Positions 54,671 through 64,000 of a stretch of 64,000 nucleotides of DNA are shown piece by piece (positions within the stretch are counted from its first letter, which is position 1; each line of letters opens with the position of its first letter). The stretch lies in NCBI RefSeq assembly GCF_042661465.1, contig NZ_JBHSWE010000001.1:5394001-5458000 (forward strand), written 5' to 3'. Both the position numbers and the translations under genes were made by a program. The notes under the pieces were generated by a model. It did no database searches. It was not told the DNA's origin and worked only from the letters and a program-made list of their open reading frames with translations. This DNA is from Marinobacterium_A aestuariivivens. Its GTDB lineage: Bacteria > Pseudomonadota > Gammaproteobacteria > Pseudomonadales > Balneatricaceae.

Positions 54671-55162
54671 ATGGCAAAAGCTATGCACAAGATACTGATC
54701 AGCGCCTGCCTGCTGGGCGAAAAGGTACGCTACGACGGCCAGCACCGGCTTCTCGACCACCCGGCCATCGAACGCTGGCAGCGCGAGGGGCGTCTGGTGC
54801 CCTTCTGTCCCGAAGTGGCCGGAGGCCTTCCGACCCCGCGCCCGGCGGCCGAAATCCGCCAGCGCTTCCCGATTCTGGTCAACAGTCGTGACGGCCAGGA
54901 CTTCACACCGGCGTTTCTGCGCGGCGCCGAACTGGCACTCGAAGTGGCCCGTCGCGACGGCTGCTGCTGCGCCCTGATGAAAGCCGACAGCCCTTCGTGC
55001 AGCAACAGCCGCGTCTATGACGGCCATTTCAGCGGCACCCTGGTCGAGGGCAGCGGGCTTGCCGCGGCAGAGCTGATGCGCCATGGCATCGCGGTGTTCG
55101 ACGAAACCCAGCTGGCGCACCTGATCGACTTTATCGCCGCCCAGACCTCCTGCGCCGCCTGA
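54671..55162 (+). CDS. DUF523 family protein
   Basis: A 163-residue protein of the DUF523/YbbK type. It has the N-terminal SACLLGEKVRYDG box and a Cys-rich stretch (DGCCCALMKADSPSCS), with a conserved CPEVxGGLPTPR motif that suggests a metal or cluster site. Function is unknown, though recent family names link it to 2-thiouracil handling. ATG 54671 or 54683 could be the start; the second gives the typical MHKILISACLLG. It lies 17 bp before mscS. The 200 bp upstream (54471-54670) hold only GCGGGCTT/AAGCCCGC inverted words. Confidence 0.87.
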   Translation: MAKAMHKILISACLLGEKVRYDGQHRLLDHPAIERWQREGRLVPFCPEVAGGLPTPRPAAEIRQRFPILVNSRDGQDFTPAFLRGAELALEVARRDGCCCALMKADSPSCSNSRVYDGHFSGTLVEGSGLAAAELMRHGIAVFDETQLAHLIDFIAAQTSCAA

Positions 55163-55179
55163 AGCCCGAGGTAACTGCC

Positions 55180-56003
55180 ATGTTCGACGAAGAGCTGCAA
55201 GCCGCCGGCAAGATCTACAGCCTCGTCATCGACTTCTTCGTCAACTACAGCTTTCAGGTGATCGGCGCCATCATCATCCTGATCGCGGGCCTGCTGGTCG
55301 CCCGCTGGGCCGGCAACCTGACCCTGCGCCTGTGCGAACGCCACGGCGTCGACATCACTCTGCGCCTGTTCATCGCCAGCACCGTGAGACTGCTGGTCAT
55401 CGCCATGTTCATCGTCATCAGCCTCGGCAAATTCGGCATCAGTGTCGCCCCCTTCGTGGCCGCAATCGGCGCTGTCTCCCTCAGCATTGGCCTGGCGCTG
55501 CAGGGGTGTTCTCGAACTACGGCGCCGGCTTCACCATCATCCTGACCCGGCCGTTCGTGGTCGGCAATACCATCTCCATCAACGGTCTGAGCGGCGTGGT
55601 CGAGGAGATCCATCTCGCCTGCACCGTGCTGACCAACGAGGATGGCGAAAAGATCACCATTCCCAACAAGCATATCGTCGGCGAGGTCATCACCAATTCC
55701 TATGCCAACCGGGTGGTCGAGGCCAACGTCGGCATCAGCTACGACAGCGACCCCGGGCAGGCGATCGCGCTGATTCTCGCGGTGCTCGGCGATACCGAGG
55801 ACATCACGCAAGAACCCGCGCCCCAGGTCGGCATTCAGGGCTTCGGCGATTTCGCGATCGATATCGGCTACCGCTACTGGGTACCGACAACGCGCTATTT
55901 CGAGCTGCAGTTTCAGGTCAACCAGGCGGTCTTCGCGGCGCTGAAGCGCCAGGGTATCCAGATCCCCTATCCGATCGTCGATCTGCATACGCGCAAGGGG
56001 TAA
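55180..56003 (+). CDS. mscS: Small-conductance mechanosensitive channel MscS
   Basis: A heptameric channel subunit that opens on membrane tension. Three TM helices are visible; TM3 is the Gly/Ala-rich pore helix AAIGAVSLSIGLALQGVFSNYGAGF, and the beta domain follows with PFVVGNTISINGLSG and IPNKHIVGE. The G4 run at 55503-55506 should be G5; restoring it gives 274 aa, near the E. coli length of 286. The TAA stop lies inside the 10 bp target duplication of the adjacent MITE, which therefore inserted exactly at the gene end without changing the protein. Confidence 0.95.
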
Positions 56004-56226
56004 GGGGCAGGGCAATCGCACTATCACGAGGCGATGACAAGATCGTCAGGGTCGATGTGGTCGGGCCTGCCTGACACGCCGAGCGGTCAGGGCGACCGTC
56101 TGCCGCCAGGGAGGGCGGCAGCCGAGCGGTCAGGGACGACGTAAAGCGTGTCGCCCGGAAACGGTACCGCCGGCCCGGACTGGCACTCACAGTCGTCAGG
56201 TAGTGCGATTGCCCTGGGGTAAGGGG
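55998..56226. mobile_element. 209 bp MITE with 16 bp TIRs and 10 bp target duplication
   Basis: Perfect 16 bp terminal inverted repeats CAGGGCAATCGCACTA (56008-56023) and TAGTGCGATTGCCCTG (56201-56216) are flanked by the direct repeat GGGTAAGGGG (55998-56007 and 56217-56226). Inside is a repeated GCCGAGCGGTCAGGG (two copies) and no ORF. The TSD length and TIR style suggest mobilisation by an IS4-family transposase, which is inference. Positions 56227-56337 hold the proS leader. Confidence 0.88.
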
Positions 56227-56337
56227 CGTGCGCTTTTTACGCCTCGCGCCCTAGCCATCGGACTTGTTTGCATGTCGCCGCCTCCCTACAATGGTTCGAT
56301 TTTCTGCAATCTCATCCGTTTCATGGGTTTAGGATCT

Positions 56338-58055
56338 ATGCGAGCCAGTCAATACCTGATAGCAACACTGAAGGAAACACCGTCCGACGCCGAAGTCATC
56401 AGCCATCAGTTGATGCTGCGTGCCGGACTGATCCGCAAGGTCGCCGCCGGCCTGTACAACTGGCTTCCGCTGGGTCTGCGCTCCCTGCGCAAGGTCGAGC
56501 GCATCGTGCGCGAGGAGATGGATCGATCCGGTGCCCAGGAAGTCCTGATGCCAGCGATCCAGCCGGCCGAACTGTGGCAGGAGTCGGGACGCTGGGAGCA
56601 GTACGGCCCCGAACTGCTGCGCCTGCGCGACCGTCACGACCGCGAATTCTGCGTCGGCCCGACCCACGAAGAGGTGATCACCGACCTGATCCGCCGCGAG
56701 GTCAAGAGCTACAAGCAGCTGCCGGCCAATTTCTACCAGATCCAGACCAAGTTCCGCGACGAGATCCGCCCGCGCTTCGGGGTGATGCGCTCGCGCGAGT
56801 TCATCATGAAGGACGCCTACTCCTTCCATCTGGGCCGGGAGTCGCTGCAGGAAACCTACGACCAGATGTACCAGGCCTATGTCAATGTATTCACCCGCAT
56901 CGGCCTCGATTTCCGCCCGGTGCTCGCCGACAGCGGCTCGATCGGCGGCAGCTGGTCCCATGAGTTCCATGTGCTCGCGGACTCCGGAGAAGACGATATC
57001 GCCTTCTCCGACAGCAGCGACTATGCCGCCAATATCGAGCTGGCCGAGGCGCTCGCGCCGGCCGGAGAGCGCGCAGCCCCGACCGTCGAAATGCACCTGG
57101 TCGACACGCCGAACGCCAAGACCATCGCCGACCTGGTGAGCCAGCACGGCGTGCCGATCGAAAAGACCATCAAGACCCTGATCGTCCATGCCAGTGAAGA
57201 GTGCGAGGCCGATTTCGTCGCGCTGCTGGTTCGCGGCGATCACGAACTCAACGAGATCAAGGCCGAGAAGCTGCCGCTGGTGGCGTCCCCGCTGCAGTTC
57301 GCCACGGAGGACGAGTTCCGTCCGGTGATCGGCGCCGGCGCCGGCTCCTGGGCCCGGTCAACCTGTCGATCCCCTGCATCGTCGACCGCGCGGTCGCCGT
57401 CGCGTCCGATTTCGGCGCCGGCGCCAATATCGACGGCAAGCACTATTTCGGCATCAACTGGGGCCGGGATGTCGAACTGCCGGAAGTGGCGGATCTTCGC
57501 AATGTGGTCGAGGGTGACCCCAGCCCGGACGGCCAGGGCCGGCTGGTGATCCGTCGCGGCATCGAGGTGGGCCATGTGTTCCAGCTGGGCCAGAAGTACT
57601 CGGCGGCGCTGAACGCCACCGTGCTGGACGAAAACGGCAAGGCGCAGGTCATGGACATGGGCTGCTACGGCATTGGCGTCACCCGGGTCGTCGCCGCCGC
57701 CATCGAGCAGAACCACGACGAGCGCGGCATCATCTGGCCGGACGCCATTGCGCCGTTCCACATCGCCCTGGTACCGCTGAACTACGACAAGTCCGACGAG
57801 GTTCGCGCCCTGGCCGACCACCTCTACCAGGAGCTGCAGCAGGCCGGATACGACGTGCTGCTGGACGATCGCAAGGAGCGCCCGGGCGTCAAGTTCGCCG
57901 ATATGGAACTGATGGGCATCCCGCACCGCGTGGTGGTTTCCGACCGCGGCATTGCTGCCGGCACCCTCGAATACAAAGGGCGCCGCGACAGCGACAGCCA
58001 GAACATCGCCATCGACGAACTGCTGGCGACCCTCGCCGACAAGCTCGACATCTGA
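56338..58055 (+). CDS. proS: Prolyl-tRNA synthetase (bacterial type)
   Basis: A 572-residue class II synthetase that charges tRNA-Pro. Motif 2 region RPRFGVMRSREFIMKDAYSF, the INS editing domain (about 224-405, which clears Ala-tRNA-Pro), motif 3 region GIGVTRVVAAAIEQ and the C-terminal anticodon-binding domain are all present. CC at 57347-57348 should be CCC (GAGSLGPVNLSIP); restoring it gives the standard length. AGGA is 5 nt before ATG 56338. An essential gene cannot be broken, so this frameshift supports sequencing error. Confidence 0.97.
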
Positions 58056-58287
58056 ACCGCCGGAGGGACCCGCGAGGGTCCTCACCTCCGCTCCTGGGCC
58101 ATGACGCTGGCATCGGAGCGGGAGCTACCCGTCGAGGCACTGGCAATGCGCGCTAGTCTGTGATCATCACGGAACTGCTGCTGTCGATGCCCCTGACCAG
58201 GCTGCTGGCCCAGGCGTGCAGCCTGCTCGAGAAGGTCGTCACGGTTCGCGGCGACCATCCCCTTCATGCTCTCTTGCGGGCACGGGG

Positions 58288-58395
58288 TTGGATTCCAGCC
58301 ATCTCGCCTGCCGGAAATACGCCGAACGCTATCTGGACCCGGAGCAGATCGATGAGGTCGACCTCCGTGACTTTCTCGGCGAAACGATGATCTGA
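58288..58395 (+). pseudogene. C-terminal relic of an HD-GYP protein
   Basis: 35 codons reading LDSSHLACRKYAERYLDP then EQIDEVDLRDFLGETMI and a TGA match the last residues of the neighbouring HD-GYP protein (ESGVYLQYARRYLAPEQIDD, IDIRDYLGETIS). It lies 77 bp before that gene, in the same direction. The rest of 58056-58471 has no supported gene. It is either what remains of a duplicated paralogue or a copied 3' end. Confidence 0.7.
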
Positions 58396-58471
58396 GAACG
58401 GCCGAAGCCACGAAATAATAACCGGCTTGGGGTATAGTGAAAGGGTTGACAACCGCACAGAATTCGACCCG

Positions 58472-61389
58472 ATGGCCAGTCGCCGCCGCTTTCCCCTGCA
58501 CCTGCAGATCACCGCCCTGTTTCTGCTGCTGATTGCCGTACTGGGCGGCACCCTCAGCGCGTACAACTACCGCAAATCCAGCGAAATCGTACTGGCGGCA
58601 TCGGATCAGCTGTTCACCCAGTACGGCAACCAGCTGACCCTCGACTTCCTGCGGACCTATCAGCCGATCGTCCAGACCGTCAACATGCTGACCCTGGACT
58701 CGATCGCAAGCGCCTGGACACTGGAGGAGCGGCTGTCGAAAATTCCACTGCTGGCCAAGGCGCTGGACCAGCGGCCACAGGTGGTGGGGCTGAAATTCGG
58801 GTACGAAAGCGGAGACTACTTCATCGTCCGACCGATCGGCAGCGATACGCTGCGGGCCGCCTTCGGCGCTCCGGACGATGCCGTACTGATGGCCGACAAC
58901 ATCCAGCAGAACGACCTGGGCCGGCGCACCGTGGAACGTTTTTTCTTCGATGCCAGGCTGCAGCCGGTCGGGCGCGTCGATGCCGGCCTCTCGGAATACG
59001 ACCCCCGCACCCGGGCCTGGTACCAGGGCGCGATCGCCAGCGACGTGCATGTCGCCACCGACCCCTATTTTTTCGACCAGCTGCGCAAGGTCGGCATTAC
59101 GCTCTCCAGCCGCACGCCGGACCGCACCGCGGTCGTCGCGGCCGACATCGCGCTGGACAGCCTTTCGCAAACCATCTCCGGCCTCCTGATCACGCCCCGC
59201 AGCGAGATCGTGCTGCTCGACCTGAACCTCAACGCCCTCGCCTACCGGGACCCCGGCAAGCTGGTGCTGCTGCGCGACGACGAGGTCGCCGAGGTGGCGC
59301 GTCTCGACAGCCTGGGTTCGCAGGCGCTGGATGCGGCGGGTCCGCTGGTACAGTCGGGCCTGAGGGCCTTCGAGCTCAGGATCGAGGACGAAAAATGGCG
59401 CGGCCGGCTCTACCGTCTCGAACCGGCTCACGGCATCCGCTTCGAACTGTTGATGCTGGTACCGGAAAAGGAACTGTTCACCGAGGCCCTGGTGATGCGT
59501 CAGCAGTCCAGCCTCATTACCGGCATCATCCTGCTGCTGGCCCTGCCGCTGACCTGGTACCTGGCGCGGCAGATCGCAAGGCCGCTGCGTCAGCTGGCGC
59601 GTGAAGCGAACGCCATTCGGCGGCTCCAGTTCGACCGGCCCCTGGGGTTCTCGTCGATGATCCGCGAAATCGACGACCTCAGCCACAGCATGAGCGTCAT
59701 GAAGGATACGCTCAACCGCTTCCTCGGCCTGGTTCGCTCGATATCGGAGGAGACCGAATTCAAGCCGTTGATCGAGCTGATCACCGACGAAACCATGAAT
59801 GTCAGCCAGGCGGCCGGTGCCGCCATCTACCTGGTCAACGAGGATGAGACCCGCCTGGAACCGGTCAGCCTGAAAATCGCCGGCACCGCGGCCAGCCCGG
59901 GCATGCTCAGCGGCTGTGCACTGGCCTCGACCGGGTCTCTGGCGCGCTGCCTGCGGGAGGAGTCGAGCCTGCAGGAACAGGTCGATCACGCGAGCCATGA
60001 TCACCCGATGCACCGCCTGCTCGAAGTGATGGACCGCAGCCGCTTCAGCGTCGTCGTCATCCCGCTGAAGAACCGCAAGCGCGAGCCGGTCGGTGTGCTC
60101 TGCCTGCTGTTTCCCGATATCGACAGCCGCCGCGAATCGGACCGGCTCGCCTTTATCGAAACCCTCTCGGGTTTTGCCTCGATCACCCTCGAGAGCCGCC
60201 AGCTGATTCGCATGGAAAAGGATCTGCTCGAGGCCTTTATCGAGCTGATCGCCGGCGCCATCGATGCCAAGTCGCCCCACACCGCCGGACACTGCCAGCG
60301 CGTGCCGGACCTGACCGAAATGCTCGCCCGCGCGGCCTGCGACAGCCAGGACCCGGCGTTCCGCGACTTCCGGCTCAGCGCCGAGCAGTGGGAGGAGCTG
60401 CATATCGCCAGCTGGCTGCACGACTGCGGCAAGGTCACGACGCCGGAATATATCGTCGACAAGGCCACCAAGCTGGAAACCCTCTACGACCGCATCCACG
60501 AAATCCGCACCCGCTTCGAAGTGCTCAAGCGCGATGCCGAAATCCGCTACTGGCAGGCGCTCCACGCCGGCGGCGACGAGACCGAACTGCGCCGGCGCCT
60601 GGAGCGGGAACAGGCCGAGCTGGACGAGGAATTCCGCTTCGTCGCCGACTGCAACCTCGGCGGCGAATATATGAAACCCGAGGATCAGGCCCGGTTGCGC
60701 GCCATCGCCGGGCGGACCTGGCTGCGCACCCTCGACGACAGCCTGGGTCTCTCCTGGGAGGAGCGCCAGCGCCGCCCCGACCCGCCACCCGGGTTGCCGG
60801 TCGAAGAGCCGCTGCTGGCCGACAAGCCCGCCCATATCGTGCCCCGGACCGAGAACGACCGTATCGCGCAGGACAACCCCTGGGGTTCCGGCTCGAGACG
60901 CCGGAGCATCTCTACAACCGGGGCGAACTCTACAACCTGCAGATCAGGGCCGGTACCCTGACCCCCGAGGAGCGTTACAAGATCAACGACCATATCGTCC
61001 AGACCATCATCATGCTGGACAAACTGCCCTATCCGCGGCATCTGCGCCGCGTGCCCGAGATCGCCGGCGGCCACCACGAACGCATGGACGGTACCGGTTA
61101 TCCGAAACGGCTGCGGGCCGAGGAAATGTCAATGCGGGCCCGCATGATGGCGATCGCCGATGTCTTCGAGGCCCTGACCGCCGCCGACCGCCCATACAAG
61201 GAGGCCAAGACACTGAGCGAGTCGCTGCGAATCATGGCGAAGATGCGCGACGGCGGACACCTGGACCCCGACCTGCTGCGCCTGTTCCTCGAAAGCGGTG
61301 TCTACCTGCAATATGCCCGGCGCTACCTGGCCCCGGAGCAGATCGACGATATCGATATCCGAGATTACCTCGGCGAGACGATAAGCTGA
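58472..61389 (+). CDS. Membrane HD-GYP sensor with Cache, HAMP and GAF domains
   Basis: A probable c-di-GMP phosphodiesterase or signalling protein of 972 residues. Order: TM1 (about 10-30), large periplasmic double-Cache domain to about 340, TM2 (about 345-365), HAMP, GAF (about 430-580), then an HD-GYP domain with HTAGHCQRV, HDCGK at about 650 and HHERMDGTGYP at about 868. Between HDCGK and the HHE motif is an insert of some 140 residues, charged and partly coiled coil. TT at 60896-60897 should be TTT (NPWGFRLETP); without it the protein would stop before GYP. ATG 58472 has no clear Shine-Dalgarno. Confidence 0.88.
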
Positions 61390-61490
61390 TAGTTAAGCGC
61401 GCCGATACCTCGAAAGACAACGGTGCGGTGCGCTGCGTTTACCAGCCCCCTACAACTCAACCGACCCAAAGCCCTACGGAATACGATCGA

Positions 61491-61768
61491 TCAACGGCGG
61501 ATCTCGAAACCGCTCAGGTCCGGGTCCGGCGGCCGGGGTTCGGCACGCAGATCGCTGACCTTGGCCGCCGGCGGCCCTCTTCCAGCCAGCGCTGCATGCG
61601 CGCGACAGCCTCGGCTTCGCCCTGAATCCAGGCCGCGACCGTACCGTCCGAGCAATTGCACACCCAGCCCTGCAAGCCTTCCAGCAACGCCTGCTGGCGG
61701 GTGTAGTGTCGAAACGAAACCCCCTGCACCCGGCCCGACAACCGTACTTCGACTGCAATCGTCGTCAT
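61491..61768 (-). CDS. acyP: Acylphosphatase
   Basis: A small alpha/beta enzyme that hydrolyses acyl phosphates. It has GRVQGVSFRHYTR with the catalytic Arg and the Asn-region of GWVCNCSDGTV. CCC at 61575-61577 (plus strand) should be CCCC; restoring it replaces a shifted C-terminus by PPAAKVSDLRAE... and gives 92 aa, the normal length. Its ATG overlaps the stop of yihY (ATGA). Confidence 0.93.
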
Positions 61769-63027
61769 CCGTCTCCTCCTTTTCCGGCCGCCGACAGCGG
61801 CTGCTGAGTGCCCGCGTCCTCTTCGAACAGCTGCTGCAGCGGAACATCGAGCTGTCGGCTACGCTGGTGCGAGAGTGCCTGCAGGCGCAGATCCAGCCGT
61901 CGCTGCCACGGGCAGATGGCCTCCTGGGCCGAAGGCTCCGGCAGCGGCCAGGGCAGAGTTGCGGCCAGCTCCAGCAGGCTGTAGCGCGACAGGTCGCGAC
62001 AGAGCAGAAAATCCCCCTGCTCGTTGCGCTGGATGATGCCCCCGTCGCTCAACAGCTGCTGATAAAGGTCCCAGCGGCCCTGGTCGAGTCCGATCACCTC
62101 CTGCAGCAAAACCCCGTCGGACAGGGAGCGGCCCTCCCGCTGCGCCTGCCAGAGCCGGTGCAGCACCGCCACCACCGTCAGCAGATGGGAGGCCTCGCGT
62201 TGCCGGCGCACCGGCTGGTAGACGCTGAGCGCCCGCGTCAGCTCGGCGCCAAGCAGAATGATCACCCAGGAAATATAGATCCAGAGCAGGAACAGGGGCA
62301 CCGCGGCGAAGGCGCCGTAGATCAGCTGATAGGACGGCGACTGTGTGACAAAGAGGGCGAAGCCGCGCTTGGCCGTCTCGAACAGCAGGGCCACCACCAG
62401 GCCGCCGATCAGGGCGTTGCGCAACGGCACCCGGCAGTTGGGTACCGCCGCATAGAGCAGCGTGAATGCCGCGGTCGACAGCAGCAGTGGCAACAGCGAC
62501 AACACCGTCGTTCGACCGACAATGTCGGTGGCACTGCTGATCAGCGGCAACGTGGCGATATAGGAGCTGAGCACCAGACCGAGGCCGATCAGTACCGGCC
62601 CCAGGCTGAGCACGGCCCAGTACAGCAGAAAGCTCGACATGCCCTTGCGCGGCTTCGAGACGCGCCAGATCCGATTGAAGGCCGCCTCGATGTTTTTCAT
62701 CATCATGATCGAGGTCACGGCCAGAAAGGCGATACCGACGCCGGTCAGCTTGCGGGCCTGGGAGGTGAAATTCGCGAGATAGTCCTGCACCGCGGCACCG
62801 GTGGCGGGTACGAAATTCTCGAACACCCAGCCCTGCACCTGGTCGCCGAGCCCCTGAAAGGACGGCACCGCCGCCAGCATCGAATAGGACACCGTCATCA
62901 GCGGCACCACCGCGAACAGGGTGGTATAGGTGAGAGCCGACGCGTTCAAAATGCCCTGGTTGGCAATGAACTGCTCGACCAGGTAGCGAAGAAAACGCAG
63001 CGGCCGGCTCTGCAACAGCGGGTTCAT
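61765..63027 (-). CDS. yihY: YihY/BrkB family inner-membrane protein
   Basis: A 420-residue membrane protein of the virulence factor BrkB (YihY/UPF0761) family with six or seven helices. The conserved NASALTYTTLFAVVPLMTV box and YGAFAAVPLFLLWIYISW are visible; a C-terminal cytoplasmic winged-helix-like region (about 290-420) is included. Function is unknown; once misnamed RNase BN. ATG 63027 follows AAAGGA at 7 nt. It is divergent from arsC and coupled to acyP. Confidence 0.92.
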   Translation of the reverse strand: MNPLLQSRPLRFLRYLVEQFIANQGILNASALTYTTLFAVVPLMTVSYSMLAAVPSFQGLGDQVQGWVFENFVPATGAAVQDYLANFTSQARKLTGVGIAFLAVTSIMMMKNIEAAFNRIWRVSKPRKGMSSFLLYWAVLSLGPVLIGLGLVLSSYIATLPLISSATDIVGRTTVLSLLPLLLSTAAFTLLYAAVPNCRVPLRNALIGGLVVALLFETAKRGFALFVTQSPSYQLIYGAFAAVPLFLLWIYISWVIILLGAELTRALSVYQPVRRQREASHLLTVVAVLHRLWQAQREGRSLSDGVLLQEVIGLDQGRWDLYQQLLSDGGIIQRNEQGDFLLCRDLSRYSLLELAATLPWPLPEPSAQEAICPWQRRLDLRLQALSHQRSRQLDVPLQQLFEEDAGTQQPLSAAGKGGDG

Positions 63028-63097
63028 GGTGAAGTCCTTTTGCATCAATTGTTTGCCATATACAATAGGCGCCGCCAACACAGCAACGGGAAGCGCC

Positions 63098-63448
63098 ATG
63101 AGTCAAGTTACCCTCTATCATAACCCACGCTGCTCGAAGTCCCGAGAAACCCTGCAGCTTCTGAAGGACAAGGGCATCGAACCGCAGGTACGCGAATATC
63201 TCAAGGATGTCCCGGACGCCGCCGAGCTCAAGGCCGTACTGACGGCGCTGGGGATCGACGCCCGCGCACTGCTGCGCACCAAGGAAGCGGAATACAGGGA
63301 GCTGGGACTCGACGACGACAGCCTGACGGACGACCAGATCATCGCCGGCATGATCCGGTGCCCGAAACTGATCGAGCGACCGATCGTCATCCGTGACGGC
63401 CAGGCCCGCATCGGACGCCCGCCCGAGTCGGTCATGGAGATTCTCTGA
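63098..63448 (+). CDS. arsC: Arsenate reductase, glutaredoxin type
   Basis: A 116-residue ArsC-family thioredoxin-fold enzyme reducing arsenate to arsenite with glutathione. The catalytic Cys is in YHNPRCSKSRETL, and the Arg triad region includes IRCPKLIERPIV. No arsB or arsR neighbours exist, so it may be the housekeeping YfgD-like form. The start ATG 63098 has GGGAA upstream; it is followed at once by wrbA. Confidence 0.93.
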   Translation: MSQVTLYHNPRCSKSRETLQLLKDKGIEPQVREYLKDVPDAAELKAVLTALGIDARALLRTKEAEYRELGLDDDSLTDDQIIAGMIRCPKLIERPIVIRDGQARIGRPPESVMEIL

Positions 63449-63449
63449 G

Positions 63450-64000
63450 GTGACGCAAGCCAACACCGGCCGGCCCTATGTGCTGGTGCTCTACTACAGC
63501 CGCAACGGCGCGACCCGCACCATGGCGCAACACATCGCCCGTGGCGCCGAGCAGGCCGGCATCGAGGCGCGACTGCGCACCGTGGCGGCGGTCTCGACGG
63601 TCTGCGAGGCCAGCGCCGACAGCATTCCCGCCGACGGCGACCTCTACTGCAGCGAAGCGGACCGGCCAACTGCGCCGGTCTGGCCCTGGGCAGTCCGACC
63701 CGCTTCGGCAACATGGCCGCGCCGCTGAAGTACTTTCTCGACGGTACCAGTTCGCTGTGGCTGTCCGGTGCCCTGATCGGCAAGCCCGCCGCGGTATTCA
63801 GCGCCTCGTCCAGCCTTCACGGCGGCCAGGAAAGCACGCTGCTGACCATGATGCTGCCGCTGCTGCACCACGGCATGCTGATCACCGGCCTGCCCTACAG
63901 CGAGCAGGATCTGCTGACGACGGACAGCGGCGGCACCCCTACGGCCCGACCCACGTAGCCGGCCACCAGCCGGGACGGCAGGTCGACAGTACCGAAATCA
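63450..64000 (+). CDS. wrbA: NAD(P)H:quinone oxidoreductase, WrbA family, partial
   Basis: A flavodoxin-fold quinone reductase; conserved are LVLYYSRNGATRTMA (FMN phosphate loop), GSPTRFGNMAAPLKYFLDGTS and the Thr/Gly-rich ASSSLHGGQESTLLTMMLPLLHHGM. The start is GTG 63450, overlapping nothing. Two breaks: GG for GGG at 63664-63665 and C4 for C5 at 63936-63939; with both restored the frame stays open to the window end (GGTPYGPTHVAG). The 3' end is outside the window. It is probably an operon with arsC. Confidence 0.92.

Noticed and set aside
58082..60835. A 917-codon ORF on the minus strand
   Set aside because: It is antisense to the HD-GYP gene, with no motifs; shadow frame.

Overview
The window is a contiguous stretch of a high-GC gammaproteobacterial chromosome. 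Gene order points to the Pseudomonadales/Oceanospirillales neighbourhood: dinG divergent from lexA-sulA, then a DUF6586 gene and topA; and ccoNOQP-ccoGHIS-hemN-anr-apt in the Pseudomonas order. A class I PHA synthase, LapG/LapD and a class of lone PglL-type ligase fit a free-living, facultatively micro-aerobic, biofilm-forming bacterium. No rRNA, tRNA, CRISPR, phage or plasmid functions were seen; most of the window is core genome.

Layout. 1-9 kb: patatin phospholipase (cut by the window edge), DUF4892, an alpha/beta hydrolase, PglL-like ligase, SixA, GpsA, RhlB. 8-16.4 kb: SOS block dinG <> lexA-sulA with three LexA boxes, DUF6586, topA and small unknowns. 16.4-29.6 kb: UspA, ABC-F Uup, Slt, TatD, a glutaredoxin-like protein, PhaC, a DUF815 ATPase, a MATE exporter, DUF3080, AzoR, glutathionyl-hydroquinone reductase. 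29.6-34.3 kb: LapG-LapD, ProQ, TusA, a monooxygenase and a hydrolase. 34.3-47.6 kb: the microaerobic block, with cbb3 oxidase (ccoNOQP), its assembly genes (ccoG,H,I,S and a DsbD_2 protein), hemN, the regulator anr/fnr and apt. 47.7-64 kb: RdgC, QueE, a cation diffusion facilitator, YigZ, an L,D-transpeptidase, a diguanylate cyclase, DUF523, MscS, ProS, a large HD-GYP sensor, acylphosphatase, YihY, ArsC and WrbA (cut by the window edge).

The oxygen-response genes are linked in cis: Anr/FNR-type boxes lie before uspA, ccoN and hemN, and a fourth faces leftward between anr and apt. That fourth box is followed by a -10 element and, about 80 nt on, by an intrinsic terminator with a U-tract just past the anr stop, so the interval looks like an undescribed Anr-activated small RNA encoded beside its own activator. 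This is the best candidate for a new element here.

Two tandem arrays grow out of gene 3' ends. After ccoI, 178-205 bp units repeat the ccoI tail plus a copy of the ccoI/ccoS junction, so that a chain of mini-ORFs overlapping by ATGTGTAA leads to ccoS. After yigZ, 95-97 bp units repeat its last codons and stop. A third echo, a 35-codon copy of the HD-GYP C-terminus, lies upstream of that gene. Non-autonomous elements include a 209 bp MITE with perfect 16 bp TIRs and a 10 bp target duplication, a 169 bp TIR element, and several dispersed palindromes.

Quality caution: 20 single-site deletions, nearly all in short homopolymers, interrupt 16 conserved genes; in every gene that lies wholly inside the window, restoring one base per site returns a protein of normal family length. 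These are most likely consensus errors in the assembly, not pseudogenes, and each is reported here as one gene with the break noted.
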